Positions 1 through 9,500 of a stretch of 64,000 nt of DNA are shown piece by piece. A program made the translations under genes and the position numbers. The notes beneath the pieces are model-generated. The model had not been told where the DNA came from. It made no database searches and was given only the letters and a program-made list of their open reading frames with translations. This DNA is from Nannocystis exedens (GTDB lineage Bacteria; Myxococcota_A; Polyangia; Nannocystales; Nannocystaceae), in contig NZ_NETK01000001.1 of the NCBI RefSeq assembly GCF_002343915.1, positions 7,640,001-7,704,000 of the forward strand. The letters run 5' to 3'. Numbering within the stretch: the stretch's first letter is position 1; every line of letters begins with the position of its first letter.

Positions 1-48
1 CGCGCTGCGACCGGGCCCCTGGCTGCGGCTGGGCCCGGTCGAAGCGCG
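1..48. repeat. Large imperfect hairpin at the window edge
   Basis: Bases 8-18 pair with 31-41 (core ACCGGGCCC with GGGCCCGGT) around a 12-nt loop. Bases 1-6 pair with 43-48 (CGCGCT with AGCGCG), giving about 17 base pairs with one internal mismatch. It lies about 150 nt beyond the stop of the sigma-factor gene, so it could end that minus-strand transcript, but no U-tract is visible inside the window. Apart from this hairpin I see nothing in 49-201. Confidence 0.45.
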
Positions 49-201
49 TGGGGGGAGAAGGGGAAGATCGGTCGGCGACGCGAGCGGGAGATCGTTCCGC
101 GGGCGAGCACCTGTGGCTCGGCCCGTTGGGTGCGAAGATCGACCTCGCGTAGCGGGCGAGCGGGAGACCTCGGGGTCCGCGCCGCGCCGCCGACCGCCGT
201 G

Positions 202-1440
202 TCACATCAAGTGACGGCGCGAGAACTCGGCGCGCAGCTTGGCCAGCGCGCCCTCCTGGAGCTGACGGATTCGCTCGCGCGACAGCGAGTAGCCGGCGCC
301 GATCTCCTTGAGCGTCATCTCTTCCTGCCCATCGAGGCCGACGCGCTTGCGCAGGATGTCGGCCTCGAGCGGGGAGAGCTGGGCGAAAACTTCTTGCAGC
401 TGCGAGTGGAGCAGCTCACGGTCGAGCACGTCCGACGGGGCCTCGTGGTCGGGGTCGGCGACGGTGTCGACGAGGCTGACCTCGCCGTCGCGCGAGGCGG
501 GCAGGGCGAGGCTCAGCGGGGTCTCGATCAGCGACCAGCCCATGCGGGCGATCCGCTCGACGCTGACGCCGCTGACGGCCGAGAGCTCCTGGTCGGTGGG
601 CTCGCGGCCCTCGCGGGCCTCGAACTCGCGGCGGGCCTTGGTGACCTTGTTGCACGCGTCGATCATGTGGACGGGCAGGCGCACGCTGCGGGCCTTGTCG
701 GCGATCGAGCGGCTGATGGCGTGGCGGATCCACCACGAGCCGTAGGTCGAGAAGCGGCAGCCGCGGGCCGGGTCGAACCGGTCGACCGCCTTCATCAGGC
801 CGAGGTTGCCCTCCTGGATGAGGTCCTGCAGCGGGACGTTGCCGCGGTGGAAACGGCGCGCCAGCGCGACCACGAGGCGCAGGTTGGCGCGCACGAACGC
901 GTTCCTGGCGGCCGTCAGCGCGGCGTGCTGCTTGCGGACCTCGGCGGCGTAGCGGGCGAACGGGGCGCTGCCGCGGCGCGGCGGGTTGACGTTCAGCGAG
1001 ACCGCGGCCTTGCGGTCGCCCTCGAGGCTGGTGAGGTCGGCGAGGATCGCGTCGGCGAGCTCATTGTCGACGTCGGCCGCGAGCATCGCCGCGGCCAGCT
1101 CGTCGCGGGCGGCGTGGAAGGCGTCGTGGTGGCAGCGCAGGTCGCGGTCGCGGAGGGTCCGCGAGGTCTGCTCGAGCGCGTTCAAGGCGGCCACGGGGCA
1201 CACGTCGGCGCCCAGCCGCCGGCGCGCGAGGGCGCAGATCGCCTCGACGAACGGCGGGTAATTCAGAATCGCAACCCACAGACCCTTGCGGAGCTCGCTG
1301 ATCTTGCGGGCCGCGGCGGTCTCCTCTTCCTTGGTCATGACGTGGACCTCGGAGAGGTCGCGGAAATAGGCGGTGAGGGGTCCGTGGCCGGATTCGTGGG
1401 CCGGAGCGCCCGAGGGATCAGCGGTGAGGTCGCGCAGCAT
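202..1440 (-). CDS. RNA polymerase sigma-70 family factor (RpoD/SigA-like, group 2 type)
   Basis: A 412-aa primary-type sigma factor that would direct RNA polymerase to -35/-10 promoters. Region 1.2 is near the N terminus (LTAYFRDLSEVHVMTKEEE), followed by a roughly 120-aa non-conserved spacer. Region 2 begins at about residue 180 (LRLVVALARRF, LIQEGNLGLMKAVDRFD), with the region 2.3/2.4 promoter-melting and -10 helix YGSWWIRHAISRSI at about 230-245. Region 3 follows, and the region 4.2 helix-turn-helix (TLKEIGAGYSLSRERIRQLQ) is near residues 375-400. It lacks the long acidic region 1.1 of housekeeping RpoD, so it is more likely an alternative SigA-like factor. I chose the ATG at 1440 because AAAGGAGA lies 5 nt upstream; the frame stays open to 1626 but without family similarity. 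Confidence 0.93.
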   Translation of the reverse strand: MLRDLTADPSGAPAHESGHGPLTAYFRDLSEVHVMTKEEETAAARKISELRKGLWVAILNYPPFVEAICALARRRLGADVCPVAALNALEQTSRTLRDRDLRCHHDAFHAARDELAAAMLAADVDNELADAILADLTSLEGDRKAAVSLNVNPPRRGSAPFARYAAEVRKQHAALTAARNAFVRANLRLVVALARRFHRGNVPLQDLIQEGNLGLMKAVDRFDPARGCRFSTYGSWWIRHAISRSIADKARSVRLPVHMIDACNKVTKARREFEAREGREPTDQELSAVSGVSVERIARMGWSLIETPLSLALPASRDGEVSLVDTVADPDHEAPSDVLDRELLHSQLQEVFAQLSPLEADILRKRVGLDGQEEMTLKEIGAGYSLSRERIRQLQEGALAKLRAEFSRRHLM

Positions 1441-1619
1441 GATGGTCTCCTTTCGGTGCCGGGGCAGGATCCGCGCAGGGGGCCGTGGACCGTAAGGAGT
1501 GTCCGTCCGCGGCGCGAGAATCGAACAAGAGGAGGGTCGGTGGTAGGGGCGGGGGTGCGGATCCTGCCCGGCTCCGGGGCGCCGAACGGCGGGCCCAGGC
1601 GATCGTGCGAGGGTCGGTG

Positions 1620-1648
1620 ATTTCAAGCGAACGTCGAAGTCAGATCAA
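1620..1648 (-). promoter_or_regulatory. Possible sigma-70 promoter of the sigma-factor gene
   Basis: Read on the minus strand, TTGATC (1643-1648) and TGAAAT (1620-1625) are separated by exactly 17 nt in a locally AT-richer stretch. Transcription would start near 1612 and leave a 5' leader of about 170 nt. The -35 matches four of six consensus bases, so this is suggestive only. Confidence 0.3.
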
Positions 1649-1672
1649 TCCAAGTCAATCATCGCCTGGCCG

Positions 1673-2272
1673 TCACTTCTTTTCCGTCTTGAGGTTGGTG
1701 CGCATGTCGAGGGCGAGGTTGTAATGGCTCTCGACGATCTTGCGCACCTCTTCGAGCTCGTCGCGCAGCTCGTCGGTCTGGGCGAAGGGGATCATCTTGT
1801 TGTCGAGCGCGGACAGCCAGGTGGCATGCACGTCGACCTGAATGTCGATGTAGGCCTTGTCGAGCTCGTCACCCTTCTCGATCTTGCCCATGGTGTCGAG
1901 CTTCTGCCGCGAATCCTGCTGGATGTCGCTGGCGAGCCGGCTGCTGGTGGCCCTGAGGTCGAGGGCGTCGCGGACCTTCTTTGCGCGCTCGCGCACGAAC
2001 TCGTGGTCGTTGATCATCATCGCCGCGAACTCCTTGACCTTCTGCGTCTTGGCCCACTTCTTCATGTACTCGCCGTGGGCGATCGCCTCGTCGTTGATCA
2101 CGTCGAGGACGCCGAAGATCTCGTCGTCCGCGGTGTTGCGGTGGGCCGGCGCGGTCGCGGCCGGCGAGGGTTCCACGACCGGCTCCGGCGAACTGGTGTC
2201 CGGAGACGTGCGCGAGCAGGCCGCGGCGAACACGAAGGAGAGCATGTAGAGGGTCTTGTTGCGGGGCTGCAT
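1673..2272 (-). CDS. DUF4142 family lipoprotein
   Basis: A 199-aa exported protein. The N terminus has a signal peptide with lipobox (LSFVFAAACS), a Ser/Pro linker to about residue 55, then a four-helix DUF4142-type domain. The domain carries the usual family hallmarks: an early VINDEAIAHGEYMKKWAKT helix, the HEFVRERAKKVRDAL helix, and a late HATWLSALDNKMIP helix. DUF4142 resembles ferritin-like helical bundles, but its biochemical role is not established. The ATG at 2272 follows AAGG and directly precedes the signal peptide; longer readings have no sensible N terminus. Upstream 2273-2740 holds no gene I can support. Confidence 0.8.
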   Translation of the reverse strand: MQPRNKTLYMLSFVFAAACSRTSPDTSSPEPVVEPSPAATAPAHRNTADDEIFGVLDVINDEAIAHGEYMKKWAKTQKVKEFAAMMINDHEFVRERAKKVRDALDLRATSSRLASDIQQDSRQKLDTMGKIEKGDELDKAYIDIQVDVHATWLSALDNKMIPFAQTDELRDELEEVRKIVESHYNLALDMRTNLKTEKK

Positions 2273-2740
2273 GCACCTTGGCTGATCCAGGCCCGCACGA
2301 CGAGCAACGTAAAAATCATCAGAGGGCCGAACCCGCCCACTCCCCGGAATGTCGAGGGTTTTTGGAGAGCGCGGCGAAACCGGTGTTTGAAGCGCTTCTG
2401 GGTCAACTTGGGGGCTCCAGGCCTGGGCCAATCCGCGCGCGATTTGCCGCTGGACAGGTGTCCGAGCGGTTGCGTGATCGGCGCTGAATCGTGGGACTGC
2501 GCACATTCCGCGAACCACGGCACAACGCCCGTCTCGCTGTAGAACGTCGTTCTACCCCCCGCGCCGGGCGCTGTGTGGCGATCGGGGCGCGGGGAGAATG
2601 TCGGTCCGTCGCCACGGTTCAGCCCGTCAGGGGGCCCGCCAGGGCACCCGTGCGGCCCCGGGACGGCTGAGTCCGCGATTTCGGCCGGCGCAAGTAATGA
2701 TAACAGTCGGCGCTTCGCGGCGCTCCGGACGCTGTGCCTT
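2273..2740. other. Non-coding interval
   Basis: About 470 bases without a supported gene. A short stretch at 2452-2475 (GGACAGGTGTCCGAGCGG) resembles the 5' end of a serine tRNA, but no anticodon or T arm follows. The interval also contains the divergence between the DUF4142 gene and the decayed gene tail described next. Confidence 0.5.
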
Positions 2741-3012
2741 CCATCGAGGAGGAAGCGGCGGACCTACATGCCGCCCGTGAATGCTCTCCGCGAAATCCAT
2801 CGACAGGTAGCCGGCGACGACCAGGGACTCGAGGCCGAAGCCGGCGAGGACGGCGAGGTCGTGGTCGGGGCCGGCGAACCCCGGGGTCCCTTGCAGGGCG
2901 CCGCTGCCGTCATAGAGGCGGACGACGCTGCCGTGATTGTCGACCTCGTCGAAGCCGGTGAGGACGATCCGCTCGTCGAAGCCGGCGGTGGGGCTGGCGT
3001 GCGCTGCATCGT
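2741..3012 (-). pseudogene. Decayed tandem copy of the 3' end of the upstream lipoprotein gene
   Basis: Translated on the minus strand, this stretch reads DERIVLTGFDEVDN, then SVVRLYDGSGALQ, then LVVAGYLSMD. It parallels DERLALIGFDAGDN, SVVRLYDGSGALQ and LVVAGQVLDE of the intact gene ending at 3021. Only about 85 codons are present. A one-base insertion near 2772 shifts the frame, and a TAG follows in the original frame. It begins almost exactly where the intact gene stops, so it is a direct tandem duplication of a gene tail that has since drifted. No start codon or ribosome site belongs to it. Confidence 0.75.
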
Positions 3013-3020
3013 CGCTCGCG

Positions 3021-4292
3021 TCAATCGAGGGCGAGGCGGCGGACCCACATGCGCGCGTGGGTGGTGTCCTCGACCTCGTCCAGGACCTGGCCGGCGACGA
3101 CCAGGAAATCGGGGCCGAAGGCGCCGGCGACGGGGAGGTCGAACAGGTCGGGGTTGGTGAGGGCGAACACGGAGGTCCACTGCAAGGCGCCGCTGCCGTC
3201 ATAGAGGCGGACGACGCTGCTGGGATTGTCGCCCGCGTCGAAACCGATGAGGGCGAGCCGCTCGTCGGGGCCGGCGGCGAGGTGCGTGGTGGAGAAGGTG
3301 CCGGTGCCGGTGACGCTCCACAGCTCGCCGAGGTCGGCCCCGCGGCGCTGGAGCAGGAGCTCGGGGTCGGAGCCGAACCCGGCGAGCACGAGGTCGCCAC
3401 CGCTCGGCGAGGCCGCGACCGCGCTGGCGTGCGCGGGGGTGCCGGCGAGCTCGGCCGGGAGCCAGCCGCCTCCTTCGTGGATGACGGCGAGGAGGGATTG
3501 ATCGCCCTCGACTCCCTGGACGTGCGCGCGGCCGACGACGGCCACGCGATCGCCGAGGACGACGAGGTCTTCGCCGACGCTGTGCAGCTCGCTGGCCGCC
3601 TCCCACAGCGCGGCGCCTTGCTGGAGCGGGTGCTTGCGGACGACGATCCGCTGGCTGGGATCGTCGTCGAACTGGCCGTTGAGGCCCGCGTAGAGGTGGT
3701 CGCCCGCGGCCGCGAGCCCGAAGAAGGACGCCTGGCCGGCCGGCTCGACGGTCCACAGCTCCGCGCCGGTGGGCGACAGGGCGTGGAGCTCGCCGGACCC
3801 GGTGCCGAGGAAGATCCGGCCGTCGGCGTGGACGGCGAGCTTGCCGTCGTCCATCGGGACGCGCCACTGCTCGACGCCGTCGGGCGAGAGCGCGAGCAAG
3901 AAGGTTTGCTGGCCCGAAAGGCCGCTGATGACGATCTGCCCCGCCGCGCCGACGACGAGGTCGACGACGACGTCGGCGCCGTCCGGCTCGAGGGTCCACT
4001 CGATCCGTCCGCTGCGCGCACAGGCGTTGTCGCAGCCGTCGTTGGGCTCGTCGTTGCCGTCGTCGCAGGTTTCGCCGGGATCGTGCTGGCCGTCGCCGCA
4101 AAAACCGGTCGAAAGGGTGGTGGTCGGGAGCTCGCCGGTGGAGCTCGTCGGTCCGGTGCTACCCGTGCCGGTGTCGGGGGACGATGTGGTGGCATCGTCG
4201 GTGTCCTGGGGCGCGTCGCCGACGACGATCGACGGGATGCAGCCGACGAGGGCGAGCACGGTGAGGGCGGAGAGCCGGGCGGGAAAAGACAT
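3021..4292 (-). CDS. DUF4215/PQQ-like beta-propeller lipoprotein
   Basis: A 423-aa secreted lipoprotein (signal LSALTVLALVGC, Cys near residue 18). A Thr/Ser-rich spacer precedes one DUF4215 Myxococcus-type cysteine repeat (CGDGQHDPGETCDDGN, then DGCDNAC) at about residues 64-90. The rest repeats short WTLEPDG / LALSPDG / HALSPTG blades typical of a PQQ-like propeller that reads as a surface or periplasmic scaffold. The ATG at 4292 has GGAGGT 8 nt upstream. The gene ends at 3021 and is immediately followed by the decayed copy of its own C-terminal part. Ligand and partner are unknown. Confidence 0.85.
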   Translation of the reverse strand: MSFPARLSALTVLALVGCIPSIVVGDAPQDTDDATTSSPDTGTGSTGPTSSTGELPTTTLSTGFCGDGQHDPGETCDDGNDEPNDGCDNACARSGRIEWTLEPDGADVVVDLVVGAAGQIVISGLSGQQTFLLALSPDGVEQWRVPMDDGKLAVHADGRIFLGTGSGELHALSPTGAELWTVEPAGQASFFGLAAAGDHLYAGLNGQFDDDPSQRIVVRKHPLQQGAALWEAASELHSVGEDLVVLGDRVAVVGRAHVQGVEGDQSLLAVIHEGGGWLPAELAGTPAHASAVAASPSGGDLVLAGFGSDPELLLQRRGADLGELWSVTGTGTFSTTHLAAGPDERLALIGFDAGDNPSSVVRLYDGSGALQWTSVFALTNPDLFDLPVAGAFGPDFLVVAGQVLDEVEDTTHARMWVRRLALD

Positions 4293-4515
4293 GGGGGTCT
4301 ACCTCCGGGGGGAGTGGTCCCCAGCCGGGGCGGGTTCCGTCACGCTGGGCTGCAGAGGGCGTGGGGCGGGGATCTGGAGAAGGATGGGTGAAAATCGCGC
4401 GGCCGATCTTCGGTAAGGGCGAGCGAGAGTCACTCGACCTGACGACGGGACGAGGAGAGGCCGACCGTCGACGGTGGATAGTGGATAGAGGCTCGCTCGC
4501 ACGCGAGGAACGGCC

Positions 4516-5325
4516 TCACGAGGCCGGCGGCAGCAGATGGGCCAGCCTGCGCGCGATCGGGTGCTCACGCAGCTCGGCGGCTCGCGGAGCGTCGGTGAAC
4601 AGCTGCCGCAGGATGTACTCGCCCCATTCGTCCTTGGCGTTGGCCCAGGTCTCGTGAATGTGTCGCCGGACGGGTGGACGCGGACGGAGGCGGCGTAACG
4701 CGGCGATCGCCGGTTCGAGGAGCTCGGCGCTGGGATCGCGGAGGTCGGCTCGACCCCATCCCGTGGGCCAACCAGGAGGGTCCGCGTCGAGGCCGAGGGC
4801 GCGACGCACGGCCCGGCCGTCACGGGCCAGCAGGGCCTCGAACATCGGCTCCATGCACAGGGCGAGGACCGAGCCGGGAACGACTCGACTGTGATTCAGG
4901 CCGCGAGGCGCCCGGCCACGGAATCGCTCGAGCGCGTCGGCGCGTCGGCGTGCATCTCTCGCCCAGCCCGAACCCTGCAACAGCGGAGACTCGGCGAGCC
5001 CGCGATAGAGGCCGAGCTTCTCGTCCCAGGCGCACCGCCGCTGCTGCCTGTCGATCGGCTCGAGGTCCCAGGCGATCACGAGCGCGTCGGCGCCGGGATC
5101 GAGCTTCTCTCGCGCGGCCAGTGCCTGGATCTTCGCGTCGAGGCCGGGCGCCGAGGTGCTGGTGCGCAGGCCACGGAGCCGCGAGATGGCGTCCTTGCCG
5201 ATCGGGACGACGAGGTCGACGGGGGCACGGCCGAGAGCGGGGAGGAGAGTGCCGTTCCAGAGCCTGCTGCAGTGGTCCTTGCTGCCGAGAGGGGCGCTGC
5301 CCTCGACGAAGAGCGCGATGCGCAT
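4516..5325 (-). CDS. DUF4276 family protein, TOPRIM-like putative nuclease partner
   Basis: A 269-aa cytoplasmic protein. The N terminus MRIALFVEG places Glu8 in the TOPRIM-type hydrophobic strand-Glu-Gly motif. ALVIAWDLEP places Asp87 and Glu89 where TOPRIM enzymes carry DxD/DxE, so a metal-dependent nickase/nuclease active site is plausible; the TOPRIM assignment is an inference from motifs. DUF4276 proteins are commonly encoded next to ABC-type ATPases, as here: the gene starts 12 nt after the ATPase stop and is surely co-transcribed. The pair resembles PARIS- and OLD-like ATPase/TOPRIM defence cassettes, but the DUF4435 nuclease of PARIS is not what is seen here. Confidence 0.78.
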   Translation of the reverse strand: MRIALFVEGSAPLGSKDHCSRLWNGTLLPALGRAPVDLVVPIGKDAISRLRGLRTSTSAPGLDAKIQALAAREKLDPGADALVIAWDLEPIDRQQRRCAWDEKLGLYRGLAESPLLQGSGWARDARRRADALERFRGRAPRGLNHSRVVPGSVLALCMEPMFEALLARDGRAVRRALGLDADPPGWPTGWGRADLRDPSAELLEPAIAALRRLRPRPPVRRHIHETWANAKDEWGEYILRQLFTDAPRAAELREHPIARRLAHLLPPAS

Positions 5326-5337
5326 GACGGCTCTTTT

Positions 5338-6516
5338 CTAGAACTCGAGCAGATCGATGTAGCGCCCGCCCGGACGGACGCGTGGGTCGGACCGCTGACT
5401 GGCAGGATCGTCGGCGAGGCGGGTGTAGGTGGTGTCACCCAGGGCGCGGCGCACGACCAGGACGTCGTCCACGTCGACGTCGTCGAGCAGCCACGGCGAA
5501 TGCGTGGTGACGATGACTTGCACCCCGCGCAGGCTGGCCTCCTTGAGGTACCCGAGGACCTTGCGGACGGAGATCGGATCGAGGCCGTTCTCGACCTCCT
5601 CGATGCAGAGGAGGCTCGGTCCGGGGCGGTGGGCGAGCAGGGCGAAGATCGCGGTCATGCGCCGGGTGCCCTCGGAGAGCATCCAGGAGGGGATTTTGAA
5701 GGTCTTCTTGCCGGCGGCGCCGCGGTCGATGATGTCTTCTCTCAAAGCGTAGTTGCCGCTGCGGCTGTCGCCCGCGCGGAAGACCTCGACCTCGCGGAAA
5801 TCGGGGAGGACGGAGTGCAGCATGTCGACGAGGTCCTGGCGACCGTCATCGTCCAGCTCCTCGATCAAGGCGGGCAGCATGGCGCCGCGCTCGTCGAGGA
5901 GCGGGGCCAGCGACGGCCGGCGAAGCGTGCTCCCCTGCGCGAGGTCGGTGGGCTCGAGGCGCAGAAACACGGCGTTCTTCCAGAACCCGGCGATGTCCGA
6001 GCCGGTGAGGGGCAGGCCGGGATCGACGACCAGTTCGTCGATCCGCGACAGCGCCAGACGATCGCTGAGGTCGAACTTGCCCTGCGGGGTGAAGCGGACG
6101 TCTTGCTCCCCCTCCTCGGTCCAGAGGACCTCGCTCGGCGCGCTCCCGGACGAGCCGATTCGCAGCCGTTCGGAGCCGACCGTGGCGATGTCCTCGAACA
6201 CTTCGCGAATGTTGCAATGATGGTCGGCGAACGCCCCCTCGGCGGATTCGAGCCGGGTGTGCAGCTCGAAGCCCCGATCCCCCTTGGCGTGGCGATGATT
6301 GACGAGATCGGCGACGCCGTTGTAGCGATCGCAGGCGGTGTTCACGGTGCCGCGAATCGCGGCGTCGATCCATTGCAGCCCCTCGAGCAAGGTGCTCTTG
6401 CCGGCGCCGTTGCGGCCGATGACGACGTTGAACGGCCGCAGCGGCACGCCCTCCAGCGCGTAAGCCGCCTTGAAGCGGTGCAGGCTGACGTGGGTGAGGC
6501 GGAGGGGCGACGGCAC
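5338..6516 (-). CDS. ABC-type (AAA_15/AAA_21) ATPase, defence-like
   Basis: A 392-aa SMC/RecF-like ATPase without membrane domain. It begins LRLTHVSLHRFKAAYAL, followed by Walker A GRNGAGKST at about residues 35-43. An insert of about 230 residues follows, then the signature-like LSEGTRRM (about 278-285), Walker B LLCIEEVENGLDP (about 297-309) and the switch histidine in TTHSPWLLDD (about 338-346). This is the layout of AAA_15/AAA_21 ATPases found with OLD, PARIS-type and DUF4276 partners, which form oligomeric sensors that license a toxic nuclease. The start is GTG at 6516, 40 nt after the polymer-ligase gene, with no clear ribosome site. It could be read through from that operon or have its own promoter. 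Confidence 0.88.
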   Translation of the reverse strand: MPSPLRLTHVSLHRFKAAYALEGVPLRPFNVVIGRNGAGKSTLLEGLQWIDAAIRGTVNTACDRYNGVADLVNHRHAKGDRGFELHTRLESAEGAFADHHCNIREVFEDIATVGSERLRIGSSGSAPSEVLWTEEGEQDVRFTPQGKFDLSDRLALSRIDELVVDPGLPLTGSDIAGFWKNAVFLRLEPTDLAQGSTLRRPSLAPLLDERGAMLPALIEELDDDGRQDLVDMLHSVLPDFREVEVFRAGDSRSGNYALREDIIDRGAAGKKTFKIPSWMLSEGTRRMTAIFALLAHRPGPSLLCIEEVENGLDPISVRKVLGYLKEASLRGVQVIVTTHSPWLLDDVDVDDVLVVRRALGDTTYTRLADDPASQRSDPRVRPGGRYIDLLEF

Positions 6517-6556
6517 GGGTGCGGCGAGGGTAACAGGTCGACCCTGCGCCCAACAA

Positions 6557-9500
6557 TCACGGGGCGCCGCTGCGCTGGCGGAGGCCGCGGATCAGCCAGC
6601 CGCCCTTGGCGCGGCTGTCGAGGTCGCGCATCACGGCGGCGGCGCGGGCGTGGCTGATGCGGAGGCTGACCAGGTCGCGCATCACCTGGCGGGCGATGTA
6701 GTAGCGGCGGGCGCCGTCGAGGAATTCGACGCAGCTCTCGAGCCAGCCGAGCCACTTGTCGTGGCGACTGCCGCGTGCGGGGCCGGCGCTCAGGTCGGAG
6801 ACGCGGGTCTGGTGGAGGGCGCGGGCGCGGCCGGCGGCGAAGCTCTGCAGCTCGCCCTCGCCGTCGTAGGCGATCCGCTGCTCGAGCTGGGCCGCGACCA
6901 GGCCCGAGTCGATGAGGCCGGGGTCGGCGGGCTGGGCGAGCCGCTGCAGGGCCTGACGGCGGATCTCGGGCTCGGGGCTGGCGAGGGCGGCGAGGTTCTG
7001 CTGGGCGACGTCGAGGGCGGTCCAGCGGTAGACGAAGTCGAGGCCGGTGCCCTTGATGTTCTGGGTGCCCATGAGGATCGCGCGCACGCCGGGCGGGACG
7101 GCGAGGGCGCAGCGGAGGATGACCTGGTCGCCGGTGGTCAGCGGGTCGACGACGACGTCGATGAGGTCCATGAACAAGAGGCGATAGGCGTCGCGCACGG
7201 CGGCGTGGACGAGGCCGGGCGGCATGCCGCCGCCCTCGGCGAAGGCCGCCTCGACGCGGGCCTTGAGGCGCACGCACACGGCCGTGCGCGCGAGCTGGCG
7301 GAGGAAGTGGTCCGCGACCTCCTGCGGGCTGGCCAGGCGCACGCACTCGGGCGGGTCGCTGTCCTCGAGGACATCCGCCGACTCGACCAGGCCGACCAGC
7401 CACGGGCTCAGCTCGTTGCGCACCACCGCGAGCACCTCGCCGAGGTGGATGCTGGCGCGCGGGTCTTCGCCGAGGTACGGCGCGCAGCGGCGGGCGATCT
7501 CGTCGCGCACGCCGGCCAACGAGCGGCCGGCGCCGTGGCCGTAGATCACGAGCTGGCCGGGCAGGGCCTCGGGCGCGATCGGGCGCACGCGCGCGAGCAG
7601 GCGGACGAGGCGCTGGTGGGCGCGCGCGCGGCCGGCTGGCCCGTCGGACAGGTCGTCGCGCGACACGATCTCCTGGGCGGCGAGGAAGCCCTCGAGGGCC
7701 TCGCGGATGTAGCCGACCAGGCCCTGGGTGTTGGTGCCGATCAGGACGTGGCGGTCGGCGGCGACGTCCTCGACCAGCAGGCGGGCGAACACCTGCGAGC
7801 GGGCGACCCGGTCCTCGCGGTTGTTGACGACGGTGATGACGTAGCGGTCGGGCTCCTTCTCGAGGTCGAGGCGGTCGCAGCCGGTGCGGCGCCAGTTGGA
7901 CAGGAAGCCGGCGCGCTCGTTGGCCGAGCAGCCGTTGATGAACTCGAGCGTGCGGCCGGCGACGCGGGCGGGGCCGTAGCGCTTGAGCACGCCGAGGTCG
8001 GGGACGACGTGCTCGGCCATGGTGGCGATCGCCAGGGTGCGGTCGAGGCCGAGGTGTTCGGCCAGGCGGGCGACCAGGGCGACGTTGCGCGGGTGTTCGT
8101 CGTAGGGGATGAGCGCGAGCAGGTCGGCCGGCAGCAGGTCGCCGGCGAACTCGTCGACGGCGTCGAGGTCGCTGCCGCGGCGGCCCGCGGCCTCGCGCAG
8201 GACCGGCAGGAAGTTGATCTCGCTGGTGACGGTGCGCGCGCCGGTCGGCACGAAGCGGGAGATGACCTCGGCCACGTCCATGCCCGCCGGGCCCTGGATG
8301 TCCTCGTGGTCGGGGTAGCAGTTGGTGATCGTCGCCGCGTCGTCGCGCATCCAGTGGTGCTGCAAGATCTCCACGTAGGCCGGGTTCAGCGCCATGCACT
8401 CCCACAGGAACACGTCGCTGCCGGTCTTCGCGGCCAGGTTGAGCAGGGTGCGCTGCTCCCAGATCGTCGCCTTGCCGTAGGGGCGGAAGGTGTAGATCTC
8501 CATCGCCTGGCCGCGCGGGGCGGCGTGGATGAACATGGCCTCGCAGCCGGTGGTCTTGGCGAACACGCGGTAGCCGAGGCCGTGGAACAGGCCGGCCTTG
8601 AGCCGCTCGGTGCCCGACTTGCCGCGGGTGCCCCAGCCGCCGATGACGAGCGGGATGGCGGCGCGGTCGCGGGCGATCGCGCGGGTGCGCAGGTAGGTGC
8701 CGACGAACAGCATCGCGGCCAGGGCGGCGAGGAAGTAGGCGAGCGCGGTCTGGCTGCTGCCGCTCAGGGTGAAGATGTCCGCGAGGACAGGTTCGCCGAG
8801 GTCGGGCAGCTCGAGCGGGACGCCGACGAGCAGCGCGCCGAGGCCGGTCATCGCCGAGGCGGCGGCCGGCTGCGGGGCGGAGACGGCGCGCGCGACCTCG
8901 GCGGTGAGCCGCACCGACTGGGTCACGGGGATGTCGACGCTGGTGTAGACCGGCTCGCCGCGGGCCTCGCTGGCGCCGAACAGCTGCAAGAGCTGCGACG
9001 GGGCGGTGCGGGCGAGCGAGGCGCAGGGGGCCGGGTGGGGCACGAAGTAGAGCTCGACGCCGTACTGCTCGCGGAGGACGCGGGCGTAGGCGGCGCGGGC
9101 GGCCGGCTCCTGGGCGTCGAGGGCCTGGCGCCGCAGCTCGGCGAGCTGGGCGTAGCGGAGGCTGAGGCGCAGGTGGGCGGCGATCCGCTGCCACAGCGGC
9201 CGGTGCCAGCGCAGCTCGGTGGTGCCCTGGCTGCTGACGACGCGGACGACCCGCGGGCGCAGCACCGGCAGGCCGAGGATGTCGTCGACCAGCGGGAGGT
9301 GACGGCCCCAGCCGCCCTCGCGCTCGCTGTGGACGCGCTCGCCGGGGACCTCGGTGGCGACGACCTCGTGCAGGCGGCCGGAGTGGGCCCGCAGGTCGCC
9401 GCGGAGGATCCGGCCGCGGACGTGCGAGAAGCCCTGGCGCTTGTTCGGGCCGGGGTGGCGCAGCTCGTGCCACAGGCGCCACAGGCGGGCGCCCCAGCGG

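Noticed and set aside
130..1620. Long plus-strand open frame antisense to the sigma factor, and similar very long frames elsewhere (e.g. 6470-11257, 13696-17952)
   Set aside because: They mirror real minus-strand genes, have Arg/Gly/Ala/Val-rich low-information sequence, no family motifs and no ribosome sites. Stop codons are rare in this GC content.
2452..2475. tRNA-Ser-like 5' segment GGACAGGTGTCCGAGCGG
   Set aside because: No anticodon stem, variable arm or TTCGA loop follows, and the acceptor stem has no partner. Too short to call even a tRNA fragment with confidence.
4516..6516. Assigning the cassette to PARIS
   Set aside because: PARIS uses a DUF4435 nuclease (AriB). The partner here is DUF4276-like, so only a general resemblance is claimed.
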